Below are positions 27,525 to 35,683 of a DNA stretch of 64,000 nucleotides, piece by piece. Numbering within the stretch: the stretch's first letter is position 1; each line of letters opens with the position of its first letter. Under the pieces are notes generated by a model. It made no database searches, had not been told where the DNA came from, and saw nothing but the letters and a program-made list of their open reading frames with translations. Source of the DNA: Flavipsychrobacter sp. (GTDB lineage Bacteria > Bacteroidota > Bacteroidia > Chitinophagales > Chitinophagaceae); contig JAEUVF010000005.1 in assembly GCA_016787265.1 (NCBI GenBank), positions 1 through 64,000 of the forward strand, given 5' to 3'. Both the position numbers and the translations under genes were made by a program.

Positions 27525-27532
27525 TATTTTTG
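27525..27532 (+). promoter_or_regulatory. Bacteroidota -7 box for the DUF2911 gene
   Basis: TATTTTTG, an exact TAnnTTTG match 21 bp before ATG 27554. No convincing -33 element at the usual spacing. Confidence 0.4.
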
Positions 27533-27553
27533 GTGCTGAAAAGGAAGAATTGC

Positions 27554-28138
27554 ATGATTACCAGAGCTCAAGTGCGCAAGACAGGAATATTAGTAGGATT
27601 GGTTTGCTGTATACAGCTAAGTGTTACAGCCCAATCCAAATTTCCTCCGGTTGATAAATCGCCCCTGGATTACAGTTATTACCCGGCGAATTATCCGATT
27701 CTGCGGATCCAGGAAAAGGCCAATGAACCCCTGATGGCAAGAGTTACGTATAGTCGCCCTCAGAAAAATGGCAGAAAGGTTTTTGGCGAATTAGTAGAAT
27801 ACGGAAGTATCTGGCGACTGGGAGCCAATGAGGCTACGGAAATTGAGTTGTACCGCGATGCAAAGATTGGAACAGCCCGGGTTAAGAAAGGCCGCTATAC
27901 AATCTATGCGATCCCAACTACTGATAAATGGACCATCATTCTGAATAAGGAAACGGATGTTTGGGGTGCTTTTTTATATGATCCGAAGAAGGATGTGGTT
28001 CGCACGGAAGTGCCTGTTCAGCACAATGCCGATGCGTTGGAATCCTTCAGTATGTATTTTGATAAAACCAATGGCAGTGTGAATCTTTTCATAGGATGGG
28101 ACACTGAAATGGTGCGCGTGCCCATCGGCTTTTTTTGA
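27554..28138 (+). CDS. exported DUF2911 protein
   Basis: A 194-aa exported protein of the DUF2911 family, common in Bacteroidota and of unknown function. Start chosen at ATG 27554, which gives the signal peptide MITRAQVRKTGILVGLVCCIQLSVTAQS; the open frame extends 36 codons further upstream without similarity. The domain (about 60-190) shows VTYSRPQKNGRKVFGELV, WRLGANEATEIELYRD, GRYTIYAIP, WTIILNKETDVWGAF and the final FIGWDTEMVRVPI. These read as a beta-sandwich. No catalytic motif is evident. It is followed after 28 bp by the trans-sulfuration enzyme gene on the same strand. Confidence 0.85.
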   Translation: MITRAQVRKTGILVGLVCCIQLSVTAQSKFPPVDKSPLDYSYYPANYPILRIQEKANEPLMARVTYSRPQKNGRKVFGELVEYGSIWRLGANEATEIELYRDAKIGTARVKKGRYTIYAIPTTDKWTIILNKETDVWGAFLYDPKKDVVRTEVPVQHNADALESFSMYFDKTNGSVNLFIGWDTEMVRVPIGFF

Positions 28139-28166
28139 TATTAATGGCCCTTTTTAAATAGTTCTC

Positions 28167-29306
28167 ATGAAAATTGCTACCAAGTTTATTCATGCCGGCA
28201 TGGAGCCGGATCCATCAACCGGGGCGATCATGACCCCGGTATACATGACTTCCACTTATGTGCAGGAAGCACCTGGTGTGAACAAGGGATTTGAATATGC
28301 GCGATCGCAGAATCCTACCCGTAAAGCACTGGAGGAGGCCCTGGCTACTATTGAAAATGGTCAGTACGGACTCGCGTTTTCAAGTGGTGTGGCAGCAACC
28401 GATGCGGTATTGAAACTGCTGGCTCCAGGAGATGAAGTGGTAACGGGGAATGACTTATATGGAGGAACCTATCGCCTTTTTACTAAAGTATTTGAGCGCT
28501 TCGGCATTAAGTTCAGGTATGTGGATATGGGTTCATTGGAGGCGGTAGAAGCTGCCATGAGTGCAGCTACCAAACTGATCTGGCTGGAAACACCTACCAA
28601 TCCCCTGATGAATATTGGAGATATCGCAGCGATTTCCAATATTGCCAGGAGCCGGGGAGCCCTGCTGTGCGTCGACAATACTTTTGCCTCTCCCTATTTG
28701 CAAAACCCATTGGACAATGGTGCGGATATCGTGATGCATTCTTCTACCAAATACCTTGGTGGACATAGTGATGTGATCCAGGGAGCCCTGGTAGTGAATG
28801 ATAAAGCATTGTATGACCAATTGTATTTTATCCAGAAAAGCTGTGGTGCCGTACCCGGACCAATGGATTGTTTCCTTGTGCTCCGCGGCATCAAGACCCT
28901 GCACCTTCGCATGCAGCGGCATTGTGAAAATGGAGAGAAAATTGCACATTGGTTGCGCAATCATCCTAAGGTAGGAAAAGTGTTCTGGTGTGGTTTTGAA
29001 GATCATCCCGGATATGCGGTGGCGAAAAAACAGATGCGCGGGTTCGGTGGTATGATGAGTTTTGAACTGAAAGACAATTCGGTAGAGGCCGCGAAAAAAG
29101 TATTATCCTCCACCCATTTGTTTTCCCTGGCTGAGAGTCTGGGTGGGGTGGAATCGCTGATTAATCATCCTGCTTCCATGACACATGCCTCCATCCCGCG
29201 GGAAGAGAGGATTAAAAATGGATTGTCAGATTCGCTGATTCGGTTGAGTGTGGGAGTAGAAGATGCGGAGGACCTGATTGAAGACCTGGCAAGAGCGATT
29301 GGGTGA
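28167..29306 (+). CDS. cystathionine gamma-synthase/lyase family PLP enzyme
   Basis: Cytosolic Cys/Met-metabolism PLP enzyme (379 aa) acting in trans-sulfuration. Motifs include the substrate loop FEYARSQNPTR (about 43-53), LAFSSGVAATDAVL, DLYGGTYRLF, DNTFASPYLQNPL, and HSSTKYLGGHSDVIQG with PLP lysine K195. The C-terminal SLGGVESLINHPASMTH is diagnostic of the family. Sequence alone does not separate synthase (MetB) from lyase (CGL). Its stop overlaps the next gene's GTG start (GTGA), so the two are translationally coupled. Confidence 0.92.
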   Translation: MKIATKFIHAGMEPDPSTGAIMTPVYMTSTYVQEAPGVNKGFEYARSQNPTRKALEEALATIENGQYGLAFSSGVAATDAVLKLLAPGDEVVTGNDLYGGTYRLFTKVFERFGIKFRYVDMGSLEAVEAAMSAATKLIWLETPTNPLMNIGDIAAISNIARSRGALLCVDNTFASPYLQNPLDNGADIVMHSSTKYLGGHSDVIQGALVVNDKALYDQLYFIQKSCGAVPGPMDCFLVLRGIKTLHLRMQRHCENGEKIAHWLRNHPKVGKVFWCGFEDHPGYAVAKKQMRGFGGMMSFELKDNSVEAAKKVLSSTHLFSLAESLGGVESLINHPASMTHASIPREERIKNGLSDSLIRLSVGVEDAEDLIEDLARAIG

Positions 29307-30097
29307 AAAGAAACCTAATTGATTTTCTGAATAGAAAAGTAGAGGAATACAACCGGCCTTCGTTTATTGAGGCGGATCCGGTATGTATTCCTCATTTGTT
29401 TACTGCGCAGGCGGATATTGAAATTGCAGGTTTATTTGCTGCAGCTTTTGCCTGGGGCAACCGGACAACCATCATCGCCAAAAGCCGGGAACTGATGCAG
29501 CGGATGGATATGCGGCCGCATGAGTTTGTGCTTAACCATGGTGAGGAGGATCTAAGGGGATTGCTTTCATTTAAGCACCGCACTTTCAATGCTACCGACC
29601 TGCTTTATTTCGTGGAGGTCCTGAAGCAGCATTATTCCAGGCATAATTCACTCGAAACAGCCTTTCTAACGGGCATGGGCAGTCGCGATAAGGATATGAC
29701 AGGAAGCCTGAACGGATTTTACAGCTATTTTTTTGGAGGTGTTTGGGAAGGGGTGGATGAGGCCTGTGAAATTCCTGCCCGTACCCGTAAACATATTGCA
29801 GCCCCTTTTCGTGGCTCCACCTGCAAGCGACTGAATATGTACCTGCGCTGGATGGTTCGGCCGGCAGATGGGGGTGTGGATTTTGGGCTATGGAAGAGGA
29901 TTTCTCCGGCGCAGCTGGTGATCCCCATTGATCTGCATGTAGCCCGGGTGGCGCGGCGATTTGGCCTATTGCAACGGGAGCCGCTCGACTGGCAGGCAGC
30001 CCTCGAGCTGACCGCCTGGCTCCGACGCCTCGATCCAGCAGACCCCGTCAAATACGACTATGCGCTTTTCGCCCTCGGCATCATCGAAAAATTCTAA
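29303..30097 (+). CDS. TIGR02757 family protein
   Basis: A 264-aa protein of the TIGR02757 family found mainly in Bacteroidota. GTG start overlaps the preceding stop by 4 nt. It contains DPVCIPHLFT, IEIAGLFAAAFAWGNRTTIIAKSREL, a KHRTFNATDLLYFVEVLK segment, CKRLNMYLRWMVRP and IPIDLHVARVARRFGLL. The CKRLNMYLRW...PIDLHV layout resembles a helix-hairpin-helix/base-excision-type fold, but no catalytic assignment is secure. Coupling to the PLP enzyme is probably genomic convenience. A CACCCGACCGGT hairpin lies 8 bp after its stop. Confidence 0.8.
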   Translation: MKRNLIDFLNRKVEEYNRPSFIEADPVCIPHLFTAQADIEIAGLFAAAFAWGNRTTIIAKSRELMQRMDMRPHEFVLNHGEEDLRGLLSFKHRTFNATDLLYFVEVLKQHYSRHNSLETAFLTGMGSRDKDMTGSLNGFYSYFFGGVWEGVDEACEIPARTRKHIAAPFRGSTCKRLNMYLRWMVRPADGGVDFGLWKRISPAQLVIPIDLHVARVARRFGLLQREPLDWQAALELTAWLRRLDPADPVKYDYALFALGIIEKF

Positions 30098-30104
30098 CTT
30101 TCCT

Positions 30105-30131
30105 CACCCGACCGGTGCCACCGGTCGGGTG
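30105..30131. repeat. CACCCGACCGGT palindrome, copy 1
   Basis: Perfect 12-bp inverted arms (CACCCGACCGGT, ACCGGTCGGGTG) with a GCC loop, between the TIGR02757 gene and the 112-aa gene. The same core occurs three times at 30484-30524 and once at the window start. Confidence 0.85.
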
Positions 30132-30140
30132 AAACTGGAA

Positions 30141-30479
30141 ATGCAAGATCCTTTAAACGATATTCAGGTAGTTCAGCAGGAGCTGAAAAAGCTAATCGGA
30201 CAGGAAATGGTTCACAAGACCGATGGCTGGTCAGAACTGCGGACTGCCCTGGCAAAATGGGTGAATGAACTGATTCAACATAATCTTTCTGAGCTGATTC
30301 GTGTCCTGTACCGGGTGGATATCAGTGAAAACAAGTTAAAATTTCTGCTTCGTGAAAAAGTTGGAGAGGATGCGGCATTCATCATTGCCGACCTGATCAT
30401 TGAAAGACAAATCCAGAAAATAAAAACCCGGCAGCAGTTTCAACAACCGCCGCCGGACAATGAAGAAGATCGCTGGTGA
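30141..30479 (+). CDS. hypothetical protein, 112 aa, helical
   Basis: An unrecognised small cytosolic protein. ATG 30141 (MQDPLNDIQ) is chosen because the longer open frame back to 30060 reads through the upstream palindrome and the previous gene. The sequence is mostly helical and amphipathic: VVQQELKKLIGQEMV, LRTALAKWVNELIQHNLSELIRVLYRVDISENKL, FIIADLIIERQIQKIKTRQQF. It ends in an acidic, Pro-rich tail (PPPDNEEDRW). No transmembrane segment, signal peptide or catalytic motif. It is bracketed on both sides by CACCCGACCGGT palindromes. It may act as a small adaptor or assembly factor, but nothing shows this. Confidence 0.7.
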   Translation: MQDPLNDIQVVQQELKKLIGQEMVHKTDGWSELRTALAKWVNELIQHNLSELIRVLYRVDISENKLKFLLREKVGEDAAFIIADLIIERQIQKIKTRQQFQQPPPDNEEDRW

Positions 30480-30483
30480 CCCT

Positions 30484-30524
30484 CACCGGTCGGGTGCCAC
30501 CCGACCGGTGCCACCCGACCGGTG
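30484..30524. repeat. CACCGGTCGGGTG palindromic triplet, copies 2-4
   Basis: One CACCGGTCGGGTG followed by two ACCCGACCGGTG units separated by CC. The first pairs with either of the others as a hairpin. It lies between the convergent 112-aa gene and the enoyl-CoA hydratase gene and could act as a terminator for either, although no U-tract is present. Confidence 0.85.
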
Positions 30525-30533
30525 AAAAGAGGA

Positions 30534-31316
30534 TCAGGCTTTAACTGCTTTGGCTTTGAACTTTTCGATGGCAGATCGTGTGAAGGAACCCAGCACCAGG
30601 CGGCCACTGATGGCAGCCCGTTCGGTCAGGAGCTGGTCCCAGTGATCGGTACCTTTCCAGAACATTTTTTTCATTTCCAGCATCGCTTCCGGTGAGGATC
30701 CAGCCAGGGTGGAAGAGAGCCTGAAGATGGATTCATCCATGCTGTCTACATTTGGATGCAATTCAGCGAAGAGCCCTTTTCTGCGGGCCCAGTCGCCATT
30801 TCTCCACATCGCGGCATCAATGGCCAACTGCGAAAATGCAGAAGTTCCTATTTTTCTTTCAACTGCTGGTCCAACCACAAAGGGTCCGATTCCAACAGCC
30901 AGTTCGCTCAGTTTAATTTCAGCCCCTTCCACTGCGATAGCATAATCACAGGCAGCTGCCAGGCCGACTCCACCACCCACACATTTTCCGTGAATCCTTC
31001 CTATGATCAGCACCGGAACCTTGCGCATGGCATTGATCACCTGGGCAAATCCGTTAAAGAAAGTCTGCCCCTCTTCCGGGGTGGTAATCGCCATTAATTC
31101 ATCAAAGGAAGCACCACCGCAAAATGCTTTCTCTCCAGCAGATCGCAAGACAATCACACGTACTTCTTTATTATGACCTGCTGAGTGAATTTCTTTTGCC
31201 AGTTCATGTAATAACTTACCAGGTAATGAATTTCCCTGGGGATGGAAGAATTCAATGGTTGCGATGCCCTTATGTATTTCGGCCTGTACATGGCCGCCCT
31301 TAACTTCATGAATCAT
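30534..31316 (-). CDS. enoyl-CoA hydratase/isomerase family protein
   Basis: A 260-aa crotonase-fold enzyme acting on acyl-CoA substrates. The oxyanion-hole segments are KAFCGGASFDEL (about 64-75) and GKCVGGGVGLAAACDYAIA. The first crotonase catalytic Glu is replaced (GGGVGLAAACD rather than GGGxELAxxCD), while the second is kept in KLSELAVGIGPF. So hydration by the standard two-Glu mechanism is doubtful and an isomerase or a one-Glu hydratase reaction is more likely. It lies 30 bp downstream of the PaaZ-like gene on the same strand, fitting phenylacetyl-CoA catabolism. Confidence 0.85.
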   Translation of the reverse strand: MIHEVKGGHVQAEIHKGIATIEFFHPQGNSLPGKLLHELAKEIHSAGHNKEVRVIVLRSAGEKAFCGGASFDELMAITTPEEGQTFFNGFAQVINAMRKVPVLIIGRIHGKCVGGGVGLAAACDYAIAVEGAEIKLSELAVGIGPFVVGPAVERKIGTSAFSQLAIDAAMWRNGDWARRKGLFAELHPNVDSMDESIFRLSSTLAGSSPEAMLEMKKMFWKGTDHWDQLLTERAAISGRLVLGSFTRSAIEKFKAKAVKA

Positions 31317-31346
31317 AGGTTCCTATTTTAAATTTTAAACACTTGC

Positions 31347-33407
31347 TTATTTAATTGGTTCATCCGCCTGCTTCTGCACCATTGTTAAAATGGTTGCGAT
31401 GGCCACCTGTTCTCCGGTTTCATCCATCACTTCCACCATCCATTTAACGATACCTTTTGGCAAATCGGTATCCAGTTTCTTCTCCTGGTCAATTTTTTCC
31501 TTGCAGGTAAAGCGCACCTGGATGGTTGAACCCGCATACACAGGTTTCACAAAGCGCAATTCGTCGATTCCATAATTCAGGAGTACGGGTCCTTTGGCAC
31601 TGCTGTCGACAAAAAGACCGGCTGCGGCACTCAATATCAGGTATCCGTGGGCAACCGGTTTTTCAAACAAGGTTCCTTCAAGGGAAGTATGATCTGTATG
31701 GGCGTAGAAATGATCCCAGCTTAAGTTAGCAAAATTTACGATATCCGTCTCAGTGATCGTGCGTTTTCCTGTTAGCAGCTGATCTCCTACCTGCAATTCC
31801 TCAAAGTATTTCCGGAAGGGATGGATCCGGTCTGCACTGCCACTGGCCCCAGGTTGATACACCTGCGTGATGGCGGTAATCATATCCGGACTACCCTGTA
31901 TGGCCAGGCGCTGCATATAATGTTTGACTCCTCTGATACCGCCCATCTCTTCTCCTCCTCCTGCACGACCCGGACCGCCATGCACCAACAAGGGCAGGGG
32001 TGATCCATGTCCGGTTGACTCCTTCGCGCAGGCCTGGTTCAATACCAGGATGCGGCCATGCCAGGGACCTGCACCCAATACATAATCGCGGGCAAGGCTG
32101 GGATCACTTGTAACAATAGAACTCACCAGCGATCCTTTACCCAATCTTGATAACGCAATGGCTTCATCAGCAGATTTATAAGGCATGATGGTACTAACCG
32201 GGCCGAATGCTTCTACTTCGTGTGATGCTGACTGTTGGAAAGGTTTATCATTCACCAGTAAAAGCGGACTGATAAAAGCTCCTTTGGCAGGATCGGCATC
32301 AATTAGCTGCACGCTGTCGAGTGAACCATATACAAGCTGAGAACCTGCCAGCAGTTTGCTTACCTGCTCCAGTACTTCGGATTTTTGTGTTTGTCCGGCC
32401 AGCGCACCCATTCTTACTTTTTCATTTTTGGGATTTCCTATCGGCGTTTGTTCGAGGGCGTTAGCCACTGCTTTCCAGACTGCTTCCATCTTATTTTCAG
32501 GTACAAAAACACGACGGATGGCAGTACATTTTTGTCCTGCTTTTACCGTCATTTCCTTGCGTACTTCTTTAATAAAGACATCCCAATCAGGTGATCCGGG
32601 CTCCACATCCTCACCCAGGATAATACAGTTCAGGGAATCGGCTTCCATATTAAAAGGAACTGATTCGCGCAGGATAACCGGGTGTGATTTGAGTTTCAAT
32701 CCGGTGGAGGCAGATCCGGTAAAGGTGATCACATCCTGGCTTTGCACATGGTCCAGCAAGTCGCCGGCGGAACCGCAGATCAGTTGGAGGGCACCGGGGG
32801 GCAGGATGCCGGAATCAACAATGGAGCGTACAACTGCTTCTGTCAGAAAACAGGTAACCGTGGCGGGTTTGACAATGGCAGGCATACCAGCCAGCCAGTT
32901 GACGGCCACTTTTTCGAGCATGCCCCAAACAGGGAAATTGAATGCATTAATATGGATGGCCACCCCTTCTTTCGGAACAAGGAGGTGGGTGCCCATAAAA
33001 GTGGAGGCTTTGCTCAGGTTATGGCTTTCGCCATCGATCGAATAGGGCTGGTTGGGGAATTTTCTTCGCAGGGAAGCATATGAAAACAGGTTGCCAATCC
33101 CGCCTTCAATATCGATCCAGCTATCTGCTTTGGTGGCGCCGGTCTGGTAAGAAATATCATAAAAACGGGGTAATTCTTTCTGAAGATGCAGGGCCAGGGC
33201 ACGAAGCATGCGGCCTCTTTCGTGAAAGGTCATTTTGCGAAGGGCAGGATTTCCTACAGTGCGGGCATATTCCGTCATCGCTTTAAAGTCGAGCCCTTTG
33301 GAACTGGCATGGGTCAGCGTTTCACCGGTAACAGCATTAAACAGGGCCTGGCCGGCTCCGTCGCCGGTAATCCATCGGCCGGTAACAAAGTTTTCCAATT
33401 TATTCAT
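31347..33407 (-). CDS. paaZ: PaaZ-like oxepin-CoA hydrolase / semialdehyde dehydrogenase
   Basis: Bifunctional 686-aa enzyme. The N-terminal aldehyde dehydrogenase domain (about 1-520) shows [28 protein letters not shown] and the nucleophile Cys in [11 protein letters not shown]. The C-terminal MaoC/hot-dog hydratase domain (about 535-680) contains D565 and H570 in WDHFYAHTD, near-identical in place to the catalytic D561/H566 of E. coli PaaZ. In phenylacetate degradation it opens oxepin-CoA and oxidises the resulting aldehyde. ATG 33407 (MNKLENF) is preferred over 33428. It is followed by a crotonase-family gene. The other paa genes are not in the window. Confidence 0.9.
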   Translation of the reverse strand: MNKLENFVTGRWITGDGAGQALFNAVTGETLTHASSKGLDFKAMTEYARTVGNPALRKMTFHERGRMLRALALHLQKELPRFYDISYQTGATKADSWIDIEGGIGNLFSYASLRRKFPNQPYSIDGESHNLSKASTFMGTHLLVPKEGVAIHINAFNFPVWGMLEKVAVNWLAGMPAIVKPATVTCFLTEAVVRSIVDSGILPPGALQLICGSAGDLLDHVQSQDVITFTGSASTGLKLKSHPVILRESVPFNMEADSLNCIILGEDVEPGSPDWDVFIKEVRKEMTVKAGQKCTAIRRVFVPENKMEAVWKAVANALEQTPIGNPKNEKVRMGALAGQTQKSEVLEQVSKLLAGSQLVYGSLDSVQLIDADPAKGAFISPLLLVNDKPFQQSASHEVEAFGPVSTIMPYKSADEAIALSRLGKGSLVSSIVTSDPSLARDYVLGAGPWHGRILVLNQACAKESTGHGSPLPLLVHGGPGRAGGGEEMGGIRGVKHYMQRLAIQGSPDMITAITQVYQPGASGSADRIHPFRKYFEELQVGDQLLTGKRTITETDIVNFANLSWDHFYAHTDHTSLEGTLFEKPVAHGYLILSAAAGLFVDSSAKGPVLLNYGIDELRFVKPVYAGSTIQVRFTCKEKIDQEKKLDTDLPKGIVKWMVEVMDETGEQVAIATILTMVQKQADEPIK

Positions 33408-33506
33408 AGCAAGCATTTGAAATTGCAAAATAGTTCATAATGGAAGGATTAGGGTGGGATGAAATGCTAAAACCTTGCATATTTGCACTATTGAAAACCA
33501 CAAATT

Positions 33507-33968
33507 ATGAAAGCATCCCTCCTTTTTGCCGCCGGTATTTTGTTGTTAACTGCCTGTAATAATGCGGATGAGCATGCAGGACATCGTACCGATGGCTTTT
33601 CGGATGTGGCTAAAACCCCTGAGGATAGCCTGTTCAAACTGGTAATGGAGGGTCATGATATAGGGATGGCAAAAATGGGCAAGATCAAAGAAGCCCAGAA
33701 AAAGGCCCAGGCAGCATTGGATAGTCTGAACAAAACATCCGGTGCCAGCAAGGAGACCCTGCAACAGGCGCTGATGGACTTACAGGAGGATTTAAACTAT
33801 GCAGAATACGGCATGAATACCTGGATGGAGGAATTCAATGTAGATTCTGCACGCGACAACCAGGAAGTTCGACTCACCTATCTCAAAACAGAACAGGAAA
33901 AAGTAGACAAGGTAAAAAATGCGATTTTGGAAAGCTTACGAGTTGCGGACTCTTTGTTTAAGAAGTAA
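33507..33968 (+). CDS. hypothetical lipoprotein, helical
   Basis: A 153-aa predicted lipoprotein (lipobox LLTAC, C17). The mature part is charged and helical: KMGKIKEAQKKAQAALDSLN and KETLQQALMDLQEDLNYAEYGMNTWMEEFNVDSA, reading as two long coiled-coil-like helices with a conserved-looking AEYGMNTWMEEF turn. No enzymatic motif. It overlaps the convergent VOC-family gene by 11 bp at the 3' ends. Presumably it faces the periplasm or outer membrane. Similar short lipoproteins are common in the phylum, but I recognise no named family. Confidence 0.7.
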   Translation: MKASLLFAAGILLLTACNNADEHAGHRTDGFSDVAKTPEDSLFKLVMEGHDIGMAKMGKIKEAQKKAQAALDSLNKTSGASKETLQQALMDLQEDLNYAEYGMNTWMEEFNVDSARDNQEVRLTYLKTEQEKVDKVKNAILESLRVADSLFKK

Positions 33969-34329
33969 CTTTAAAGGTTCCGAAATGCCATAAAATTCCC
34001 GATGGGTCGTGTAGAAAACATTCATCACCCCAGTGGTTGTAGCGGATGGGTAACAGGCGAACTTCCGGATATTTGGAGGGCAGATTGAGCTGGCTGAGTT
34101 CCTGGTAAAATGCTTCCACATCTTCCACTTCCATAAACACCATTGTATTGTCAACCCAATCTTGCACATAGGCATTCTGTAAATAAAAGGAGAGTTTGCC
34201 GAGTTTATACACGCAGAGATTTTTTTCCAGCACCATTTCTTCAAAGCCTAGATCTCGGTAAAATTCGCGGGAGCGTTCATAATCTTTAGCGCCAATAAAG
34301 GGGCGGATGCTAAGGACTTTATCTGTCAT
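33958..34329 (-). CDS. VOC family (glyoxalase-like) protein
   Basis: A 123-aa vicinal-oxygen-chelate-fold protein: IRPFIGAKDYERSREFYRDLGFEE (first beta-alpha-beta-beta-beta module) and FMEVEDVEAFYQEL, with the final WGDECFLHDPSGILWHFGTF (second module). The family covers glyoxalases, dioxygenases and antibiotic-binding proteins. Metal ligands are not all evident, so whether it is an enzyme or a binding protein is unknown. It lies 6 bp downstream of the small membrane protein and may be co-transcribed with it. Confidence 0.85.
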   Translation of the reverse strand: MTDKVLSIRPFIGAKDYERSREFYRDLGFEEMVLEKNLCVYKLGKLSFYLQNAYVQDWVDNTMVFMEVEDVEAFYQELSQLNLPSKYPEVRLLPIRYNHWGDECFLHDPSGILWHFGTFKVTS

Positions 34330-34335
34330 TTTTTA

Positions 34336-34974
34336 CTATTGAAGTGGTTTTTTAATTAAAATGATGGCTGCAGAAACAATCCAGCTCACTATAACGATTA
34401 CATACACAGTAAAACCAGTTACACTGATAAAATTAAGCTGAAACAAAGCCGCTACCACGGAAATTCCTACTAAAGTAATACCCCAAATCCCCAGCCAGTT
34501 AGAGAATTTCCCAGCACGGAGCATGCCAATTGACCAGATCAGCATGGCAATAGAATAACCTGCAATGAAAACATAATCCAGTGTGGCGTTGATGGTAATT
34601 CCATAATTGATAATGAGTTTTACCATCTCCAGGTTTTCTTCGGCTATTCCTGACTGTTGCATAACATACATAGGAAGTACAAGCCCGTTTAATAAAGCGG
34701 CAAGTAGTACTGCCACCAGGGCAAATCCTGCAAAACTTAAACCTAGAAAGGAAATTCTGCTCTGCGTCATCACGGCACTGGCCAATCCGTAAAATCCAAA
34801 TGCTGTAAATACGGTACTCAATAAACCAAGCGAGTGGGAGATGATGGCGATCCTTGAAATTTTCAAAATATGCTGTATATCACCGCCGGAAGGATGCAGC
34901 AACATCGTAAGCACCATCAATGAAGAGCCGATCAGCAATGAATAACCGGATAATTTTCTGAAAGCAGGAGCCAT
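34336..34974 (-). CDS. hypothetical polytopic membrane protein
   Basis: A 212-aa inner-membrane protein with about six hydrophobic segments (LSGYSLLIGSSLMVLTMLL, SHSLGLLSTVFTAFGFYGLA, LGLSFAGFALVAVLLAALL, ATLDYVFIAGYSIAMLI, WLGIWGITLVGISVVAALF, GFTVYVIVIVSWIVSAAIILI). No family is securely recognised; it resembles DUF4386-type proteins in size and layout. ATG 34974 (MAPAFRKL) is preferred. A longer frame starts at 35043, overlapping the upstream regulator stop as TGATG, but it would run over an FNR-type box and a -7 box placed correctly for 34974. Co-expression from both is possible. Confidence 0.65.
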   Translation of the reverse strand: MAPAFRKLSGYSLLIGSSLMVLTMLLHPSGGDIQHILKISRIAIISHSLGLLSTVFTAFGFYGLASAVMTQSRISFLGLSFAGFALVAVLLAALLNGLVLPMYVMQQSGIAEENLEMVKLIINYGITINATLDYVFIAGYSIAMLIWSIGMLRAGKFSNWLGIWGITLVGISVVAALFQLNFISVTGFTVYVIVIVSWIVSAAIILIKKPLQ

Positions 34975-34991
34975 GATGTATGATTTGAAAC

Positions 34992-34999
34992 CAAAACTA
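34992..34999 (-). promoter_or_regulatory. -7 box for the membrane-protein gene
   Basis: On the minus strand TAGTTTTG matches TAnnTTTG exactly, 17 bp before ATG 34974. An inverted repeat ACTGGC-TGA-GCCAGT (35005-35019) and the FNR-type box (35023-35036) lie just upstream. Confidence 0.5.
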
Positions 35000-35022
35000 T
35001 AAGGACTGGCTGAGCCAGTACC

Positions 35023-35036
35023 TTGATTCAAATCAA
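35023..35036. promoter_or_regulatory. perfect FNR-type box TTGATTCAAATCAA
   Basis: TTGAT-N4-ATCAA, identical to the classical FNR consensus and extended by one base on each side to CTTGATTCAAATCAAG. It lies 6 bp beyond the end of a Crp/Fnr-family gene and about 50 bp before the membrane-protein start. The neighbouring regulator has E173-x-x-S176-R177 in its recognition helix, the residues FNR uses to read TTGAT. Confidence 0.6.
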
Positions 35037-35042
35037 GAAGCA

Positions 35043-35600
35043 TCAGTTTTTGGATAATTTTTCACGTACACGACTGAGAGTTTCAGGAGTGATCTTGAGA
35101 TAGGAAGCAATTAGTTTAAGTGGAAATGCCTGCAACAGGAATGGCCGGGTTTCTAAAACAAATTTGTATTTCTCAGCCGGACTCAACTGATCATCAAACA
35201 GTGTGATCCGGGAGGGGGTTGGTTCAAGTAAGCGCGCGAGTTGAAAAAAAACAGGGGATCGGTTGATCAAATTATGAAGCTCAGTAATTGTTAATTCATG
35301 TACGGTGCTATAGGTATAAGCCTGGATAAAAGTTTCGGAGGGTTGCTGTTTTACAAAACTTTGCTGGTTGAGCATCCATTCCTGTTCCACATGCAGGTCG
35401 ATTACATTCTGGTCGATTTCATCCTTCTCCTTAAACTGAATGAAAGATCCCGAGCTGATAAAATAGAGCGACTGGCAGATTTGTCCGGGTTTCAGCAAAC
35501 TGATTCCTTTTCTAACTTCTTTTGACAATAAAACGGATCGCAGCAGGTCCATTTCTGAGTGACTGAAATTTCCATATCCGCCTGGTAAAATAGCTGACAT
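35043..35600 (-). CDS. Crp/Fnr family transcriptional regulator
   Basis: A 185-aa DNA-binding regulator. The cyclic-nucleotide-binding-like beta-roll (about 10-115) lacks the phosphate-binding RGE-type motif of CRP and carries no N-terminal Cys cluster, so it senses neither cAMP nor an FNR iron-sulfur cluster in the standard way. The HTH is PLKLIASYLKITPETLSRVREKL (160-182), and E173, S176 and R177 match the FNR E-x-x-S-R reading head. It lies next to a perfect TTGAT-N4-ATCAA box, which suggests local or self-linked control of the downstream membrane-protein gene. Inducer unknown. Confidence 0.82.
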   Translation of the reverse strand: MSAILPGGYGNFSHSEMDLLRSVLLSKEVRKGISLLKPGQICQSLYFISSGSFIQFKEKDEIDQNVIDLHVEQEWMLNQQSFVKQQPSETFIQAYTYSTVHELTITELHNLINRSPVFFQLARLLEPTPSRITLFDDQLSPAEKYKFVLETRPFLLQAFPLKLIASYLKITPETLSRVREKLSKN

Positions 35601-35683
35601 ATTCCCGAAGGTAAGCGTAAATGGAGATTAAAATATGATATATAATTATAATACTCATGGTTTTTGGTTACCTTAAAAGTACC

